This document shows positions 30,955-34,368 of a stretch of 34,368 nucleotides of DNA, piece by piece. The stretch is from Methanohalophilus euhalobius (lineage in GTDB: Archaea; Halobacteriota; Methanosarcinia; Methanosarcinales; Methanosarcinaceae), in contig NZ_OBDR01000016.1 in NCBI RefSeq assembly GCF_900215215.1, positions 1 to 34,368 of the forward strand, given 5' to 3'. The notes under the pieces were generated by a model. That model was given only the letters and a program-made list of their open reading frames with translations. It made no database searches and was not told where the DNA came from. How positions within the stretch are numbered: the stretch's first letter is position 1; each line of letters opens with the position of its first letter. Both the position numbers and the translations under genes were made by a program.

Positions 30955-33211
30955 CTTCACCCTCTGTTACTTCTTGATTATTTTCCTGGAAAGTAATTTC
31001 AAACCTTGTACCATTTGATGTGTCTATTTCTATTGTTGCATTGATCTGTTCTGCAAGTGTATGGACAAGCAAAAGGCCAAGGGAATCTGTGTCTTCGAAA
31101 TCAATTTCATTCTCCATTCCAATACCATTGTCACTGACAACCAGTCTGTGATGATCATTTATTTTTCGAAGCTCGACTATTATAGTGCCTTTACCTTTAT
31201 CAAAAGCATACTTTAATGAATTGGATACAAGTTCATTAATAATTATTCCGAGTGGAACGGCTGTATCCATTCCCAAAAATATGTTTTCCACATTAATTTT
31301 TATATCTACTTCACTTTTATCAAGTACATAGGATTGGGACAGATAATTGATAAGATTTTTGCTATAGTCTGCAAAATCGATGCTCTCCATGTCCTTTGAC
31401 TGGTAAAGTTTCTCATGTACAAGAGCCATTGTGCGAACTCTGTCCCTGCTATTGTTGAAAGCACCCAGCACTTCATTGTCCCTGAATTTTTCAGACTCAA
31501 GGTACAATAGTGTGGATATAACCTGAAGATTATTCTTTATCCTGTGGTGTATTTCTTTTTTCCGTATATCTTCAATTTTAAGAAGGGCTTCTTCAGCTTG
31601 TTTCCTTTCATCGATATTCACGATTACGCCCTGGAGATATTTCACATCATGGCATTTGCCTTCCAGGTCAGAAACCTGGCTGTCGATGTCATTATCTTTA
31701 GTAATCATATTATGTATGATTTCACGCTGCTCTCTCTGGATGAAGGTACGCTCATCAACCCACCGGGTTTCACCGTCTTTTGTCAGTATCCTGTACTCTA
31801 TATTGAACTGGGTTTCCTTACCGGCGCATATTTCTCCTAGTTTTGCCTCAACCTCGGGTAGGTCATCCGGATGAACAATATCCCCGTAATCAAGGCCATT
31901 CGGTCCGAAATCTTCCGGAGAATATCCAAACTGGGATATGTTCTTTGATACAACTTCAACAGGCCAGTTTTTTTCTGCTTTCCATTTAAAAACAATTACC
32001 GGGCTGTTGTTGACAACTTTTTCCATCTCTTCTCGTAACTGACTGGCATTTTCAAGAGCATTGAGTATATCATTCAACCCTTGAGGTATTTCCCGGAAAT
32101 CAATATCTACGTCTGTTTCAGCCCGTTCATCAAGTTTCCCCCCGATAGCAGCATCAGATATATTCTTAAAGTCGTTCACTATTTCATTTATCGGGCCTGT
32201 CACCGACCTGGTAATCAAGATTGCAACAGCTCCCATGAATATCAATGATATTGAGGATATCAAAAGTAATCTATTCCTGAGGTCTGTTACTCCTGCAAGC
32301 ATCTCATCCTTTGGTACCACCAGGATAAATGCAAAATTTGAAGTCTTTATTGGTTCATAGAACATGACCACATCTTTGCCGGTAATGGGATCGATTGTTT
32401 CAATATAGCCACTATTGCCGAATTTTATTTCATCAGCCATCTGTGTAATTTCCGGTACACCGTAGTCATAGAGGGTTTTTGCTCCCACCAGTTCTTCATT
32501 TGTAGGATGGGATATGAGAATCCCCGTATTTCCAGTCATAATCGCATAACCGGTATCAAAGGCTTTTATATTGTTTACTATGCCATTCAGATGATTCAGG
32601 GATACATCGACACCCCCGATGCCGATAAACTCGCCCTCTCTTATTATGGGTGTGACATAACTTACAATGAATACACCTTCATAGTAATAGGGTTCAGTAA
32701 CGATATCCCGCTTTAGTTTCTTTGGCAGCTGGTAGTATCCGGACGTTTCATAATCAAGTAATGGATCAAGTGTTATATTTCCCGATATCCTGTTCCAGTA
32801 TGGAATAAATCTCCCGGTTTCATCATGACCGGTTGTGTTTGCATAACTACTATCCATACCATCAAAGGCATTTGGCTCAAAACAGACATAGGTTCCCAGC
32901 AAATCAGGATTTTTTTCCAGAAGCTTTAGCAATATATTGTTTACTTCTGTACGGTTTTCGGAATGGTACTGTGTAAGGGAATGGGCGATTGCCTGTCCTG
33001 TAGCCTGATTTGATCGCATTTCAGCATCAAACTTATTGGCATAGTTTTTCGCCTTCTCTATTGATTGCTGGTATGCCAGTTCCTCTTCCTGGGCAGTCAC
33101 TGTTGAAATAATTACTGCAGTTGATGTAATCAGTACCACAAGTATCCCTATCAGGATAAAAAACACAAGTTTGGATTTTAGTGGTACATTTTTCCATGCC
33201 ATTTCAATCAT
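30944..33211 (-). CDS. Cache-HAMP-PAS sensor histidine kinase (HisKA_2 type)
   Basis: A 755-residue membrane sensor. It has a helix at about 14-38, an extracellular double-Cache domain at about 40-310 (YVTPIIREGEFIGIGGVDVSLNHL, TGYAIMTGNTGILISHP, VMFYEPIKTSNFAFILVVPKDEM), a second helix at about 316-338, HAMP-like ITRSVTGPINEIVNDFKNI, and a PAS domain at about 405-550 (YSPEDFGP ... YGDIVHPDDLPEVEAKL, YRILTKDGETRWVDERT). The HisKA_2 dimerisation motif EIHHRIKNNLQVISTLLYLE carries the phosphorylated His, and a GHKL ATPase follows (INELVSNSLKYAF, VVSDNGIGM, SLGLLLVHTLAEQ). Double Cache domains bind small ligands such as amines or carboxylates. The gene overlaps both neighbours, so regulator, kinase and response regulator form one operon. 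Confidence 0.93.
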   Translation of the reverse strand: MIEMAWKNVPLKSKLVFFILIGILVVLITSTAVIISTVTAQEEELAYQQSIEKAKNYANKFDAEMRSNQATGQAIAHSLTQYHSENRTEVNNILLKLLEKNPDLLGTYVCFEPNAFDGMDSSYANTTGHDETGRFIPYWNRISGNITLDPLLDYETSGYYQLPKKLKRDIVTEPYYYEGVFIVSYVTPIIREGEFIGIGGVDVSLNHLNGIVNNIKAFDTGYAIMTGNTGILISHPTNEELVGAKTLYDYGVPEITQMADEIKFGNSGYIETIDPITGKDVVMFYEPIKTSNFAFILVVPKDEMLAGVTDLRNRLLLISSISLIFMGAVAILITRSVTGPINEIVNDFKNISDAAIGGKLDERAETDVDIDFREIPQGLNDILNALENASQLREEMEKVVNNSPVIVFKWKAEKNWPVEVVSKNISQFGYSPEDFGPNGLDYGDIVHPDDLPEVEAKLGEICAGKETQFNIEYRILTKDGETRWVDERTFIQREQREIIHNMITKDNDIDSQVSDLEGKCHDVKYLQGVIVNIDERKQAEEALLKIEDIRKKEIHHRIKNNLQVISTLLYLESEKFRDNEVLGAFNNSRDRVRTMALVHEKLYQSKDMESIDFADYSKNLINYLSQSYVLDKSEVDIKINVENIFLGMDTAVPLGIIINELVSNSLKYAFDKGKGTIIVELRKINDHHRLVVSDNGIGMENEIDFEDTDSLGLLLVHTLAEQINATIEIDTSNGTRFEITFQENNQEVTEGEDVR

Positions 33212-34001
33212 TCAGTTCGGGCAAATCCCATTCTATCAGAGTTGATTTCTGGCGGAAGTGCTTATATAATTCAGTCCCCCATTGAAGTGCACTTGCATCA
33301 AAACTCATTATTTTCTTATGATCGTACATATCGTTCTTATTGAAGAGGCAGAGATAAATGAACCTATCTGTTACAACGGATGTAAGATTGACTTCGTTGC
33401 AAATATATAGATTGGTATGTTCCCTTTCAACAATGTGGCGGAATTTATCAGTATGTTCTTCTTTCATCCGCTTGTAAATTGGCTCAGTAAGTATGAGATC
33501 TATCTGAACGCCGTTATTTGCCAGTTCATAATATAGATCGGGATACAGAGGATGGAAATAGGCCATTATTGTCATAACTTTATTAGACTTGATAAGATTC
33601 TTGCTGAATTCTTCGGGCAGATCAAAAAGGTGGTTCATATCCGGCTCTATTACCATACATTCCCCTATATCACCCAGCCGTGAATCAAGTTCTTCCGGAA
33701 TTGAACTTAAATCCCGGGTTGCCCAGTAGTCGTTATTTTCCTCTATAACTCCCAGGGTTTTCAACAGTGGGACCATATTTTTCACTATAATTTCCCCTAT
33801 ATCCGAAAGCCGATAAACCCTGTCCTCTTCAATAATCAGGTTTTGTTCCCTGAGTATTTTTATCTGGGGCATCATTGCTTTTGATGTAACATTAAGGGAC
33901 GTTTTGATCTGGTCTATATTTCTGGGTCCTTCCATTAGTAGTAAAAGAAGCCTTTTCCTTTTTTCAGAGAGCCAGATAGTATCACTCAATGATGATTGCA
34001 T
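33204..34001 (-). CDS. HTH regulator with FilR1/DUF1724 domain (Msr-like)
   Basis: A 265-residue regulator. The N-terminal ArsR-like winged helix (SEKRKRLLLLLMEGPRNIDQIKTSLNVTSKAMMPQIKILREQNLI) is followed by a linker and the FilR1 (DUF1724) domain (CMVIEPDMNHLFDLPEEFSKNL, YFHPLYPDLYYELANNGVQIDLILTE, IYLCLFNKND, FDASALQWGTELYKHF). This is the layout of the Msr regulators that control methyltransferase genes in Methanosarcina. It lies back to back with a corrinoid-protein gene and leads an operon with a sensor kinase and receiver, so control of that methyltransferase system is likely. AGGTGA precedes the ATG by four bases. Its TATA box is at 34041-34055. Confidence 0.9.
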   Translation of the reverse strand: MQSSLSDTIWLSEKRKRLLLLLMEGPRNIDQIKTSLNVTSKAMMPQIKILREQNLIIEEDRVYRLSDIGEIIVKNMVPLLKTLGVIEENNDYWATRDLSSIPEELDSRLGDIGECMVIEPDMNHLFDLPEEFSKNLIKSNKVMTIMAYFHPLYPDLYYELANNGVQIDLILTEPIYKRMKEEHTDKFRHIVEREHTNLYICNEVNLTSVVTDRFIYLCLFNKNDMYDHKKIMSFDASALQWGTELYKHFRQKSTLIEWDLPELND

Positions 34002-34040
34002 ACATTCACCTTTTAGTTAAGGGGATTAAACTTCTTTTTT

Positions 34041-34055
34041 AATATTATTTATATC
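34041..34055 (-). promoter_or_regulatory. TATA box of the regulator/kinase operon
   Basis: On the minus strand GATATAAATAATATT, with transcription expected near 34020, about 20 bases before the ATG. Confidence 0.6.
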
Positions 34056-34201
34056 ATTTCAGAACAAGGTCCATTAAAACGAGGTTATGTATTTTAAAAC
34101 CGTTATAATTTCCCATACCACTGGTAATTACTTATGCCCCTTGACAAACCTCATAGGGTTCGCTCATTCATCTATCTTTCGCAAATTCGATGCAATTCAG
34201 G

Positions 34202-34253
34202 CTATATACAATTCATATCCTCTTTTTCATGTGAGTAAACCGATTGAATCGGT
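34202..34253 (+). promoter_or_regulatory. Promoter and palindrome before the corrinoid-protein gene
   Basis: CTATATACA at 34202-34210 is a TATA-like element with an expected start near 34235. Directly there lies a perfect 7+1+7 palindrome, ACCGATT-G-AATCGGT (34239-34253). It could be the operator of the adjacent FilR1 regulator or a 5' hairpin in the leader. The 180 bases between the two divergent promoters show no gene. Confidence 0.45.
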
Positions 34254-34288
34254 GGTCTCAGGATCTCTATGGAAAGGAGGTTGTAACA

Positions 34289-34368
34289 ACGACAAAAGAA
34301 GAATTATACAAAGAATTGTCTGACGCTATTGTAAGTTGCAAGAAAGACCAGGTTCTTGCTGCTGTCGA
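34289..34368 (+). CDS. Methylamine-type corrinoid protein, 5' part, apparent ACG start
   Basis: The last 80 bases encode (T/M)TKEELYKELSDAIVSCKKDQVLAAV and run off the edge. This closely resembles the N-terminal helical cap of methyltransferase cognate corrinoid proteins, most like the dimethylamine type (MtbC), though 26 residues cannot settle the subtype. Such proteins carry a methyl group on cobalamin from a substrate-specific methyltransferase to the CoM methylase. GGAAAGGAGG ends eight bases before ACG at 34289. No ATG, GTG or TTG lies at the proper place. TTG 34244 is in frame and open but would put the ribosome-binding site inside the gene; TTG 34313 would remove the first eight codons. 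ATG to ACG is a one-base change, so a true ACG start, a mutation or a base error are all possible. Confidence 0.7.

Noticed and set aside
34087-34323. 78-residue plus-strand frame at the right edge
   Set aside because: It runs across the promoter, palindrome and ribosome-binding site of the corrinoid-protein gene in another frame and has no protein-like pattern.
1-34368. tRNA or rRNA genes
   Set aside because: I looked for tRNA arm patterns (GGTTCGA-type T-loops with an acceptor stem) and rRNA-like stretches and found none that held up.

Overview
The window looks like chromosome of a methylotrophic methanogenic archaeon of the Methanosarcinaceae; a Methanohalophilus- or Methanolobus-like genus is my guess, not something I can prove here. 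Reasons: archaeal information genes in euryarchaeal order (aIF2-gamma, PIN protein, RpoE, Spt4, dephospho-CoA kinase, S24e, S27ae), aIF1A, an archaeosortase-type PGF-CTERM surface protein, a methanogen-type siroheme reductase-like protein, a FilR1/DUF1724 regulator of the kind that controls methyltransferase genes, and the start of a methylamine-type corrinoid protein at the right edge. AT-rich TATA boxes and frequent TTG starts fit as well.

Layout. 1-2.2 kb is an accessory patch on the minus strand: a cut-off unknown protein, an orphan antitoxin between two copies of an imperfect repeat, an orphan YgiT-type zinc finger and a YdjM-like membrane protein. 2.4-4.2 kb is an overlapping DUF1616/CPBP-protease pair. 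4.2-9.5 kb holds a tandem pair of almost identical 85-residue membrane proteins and two large surface proteins that flank a decayed transposase. 9.7-14.8 kb is housekeeping and redox metabolism: GalU, an AhpD-like protein, a DJ-1/PfpI protein, a sulfite-reductase-like protein, malic enzyme and an FKBP isomerase. 15-19.3 kb has aconitase, a CDGSH iron-sulfur protein and a CoA-binding-like protein. 19.7-26.9 kb has aIF1A, a KamA-family radical SAM enzyme, and a MarR / RND exporter / two surface proteins module. 27-30.5 kb is the translation and transcription operon. 30.5-34 kb is a three-gene signalling operon (FilR1 regulator, Cache-PAS histidine kinase, response regulator) that diverges from the corrinoid protein gene at the edge.

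Most notable points. (1) The aconitase gene is intact except for one in-frame TAG at codon 374, at a position where relatives carry Glu or Val; the frame and homology resume at once on the other side. None of the 34 intact genes whose stop is visible ends in TAG (18 TGA, 16 TAA), and pyrrolysine, encoded by UAG, is used by close relatives, so pyrrolysine read-through is a serious alternative to a nonsense mutation. (2) aIF1A has no ATG, GTG or TTG that could give its conserved N-terminus. Its only sensible start is a CTG six bases after a GAGGT ribosome-binding site, which recalls the autoregulatory AUU start of bacterial infC. (3) The RND exporter (ATT) and the corrinoid protein (ACG) also appear to use near-cognate starts behind strong ribosome-binding sites. 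(4) Several 3' ends carry perfect hairpins that overlap the stop codon.
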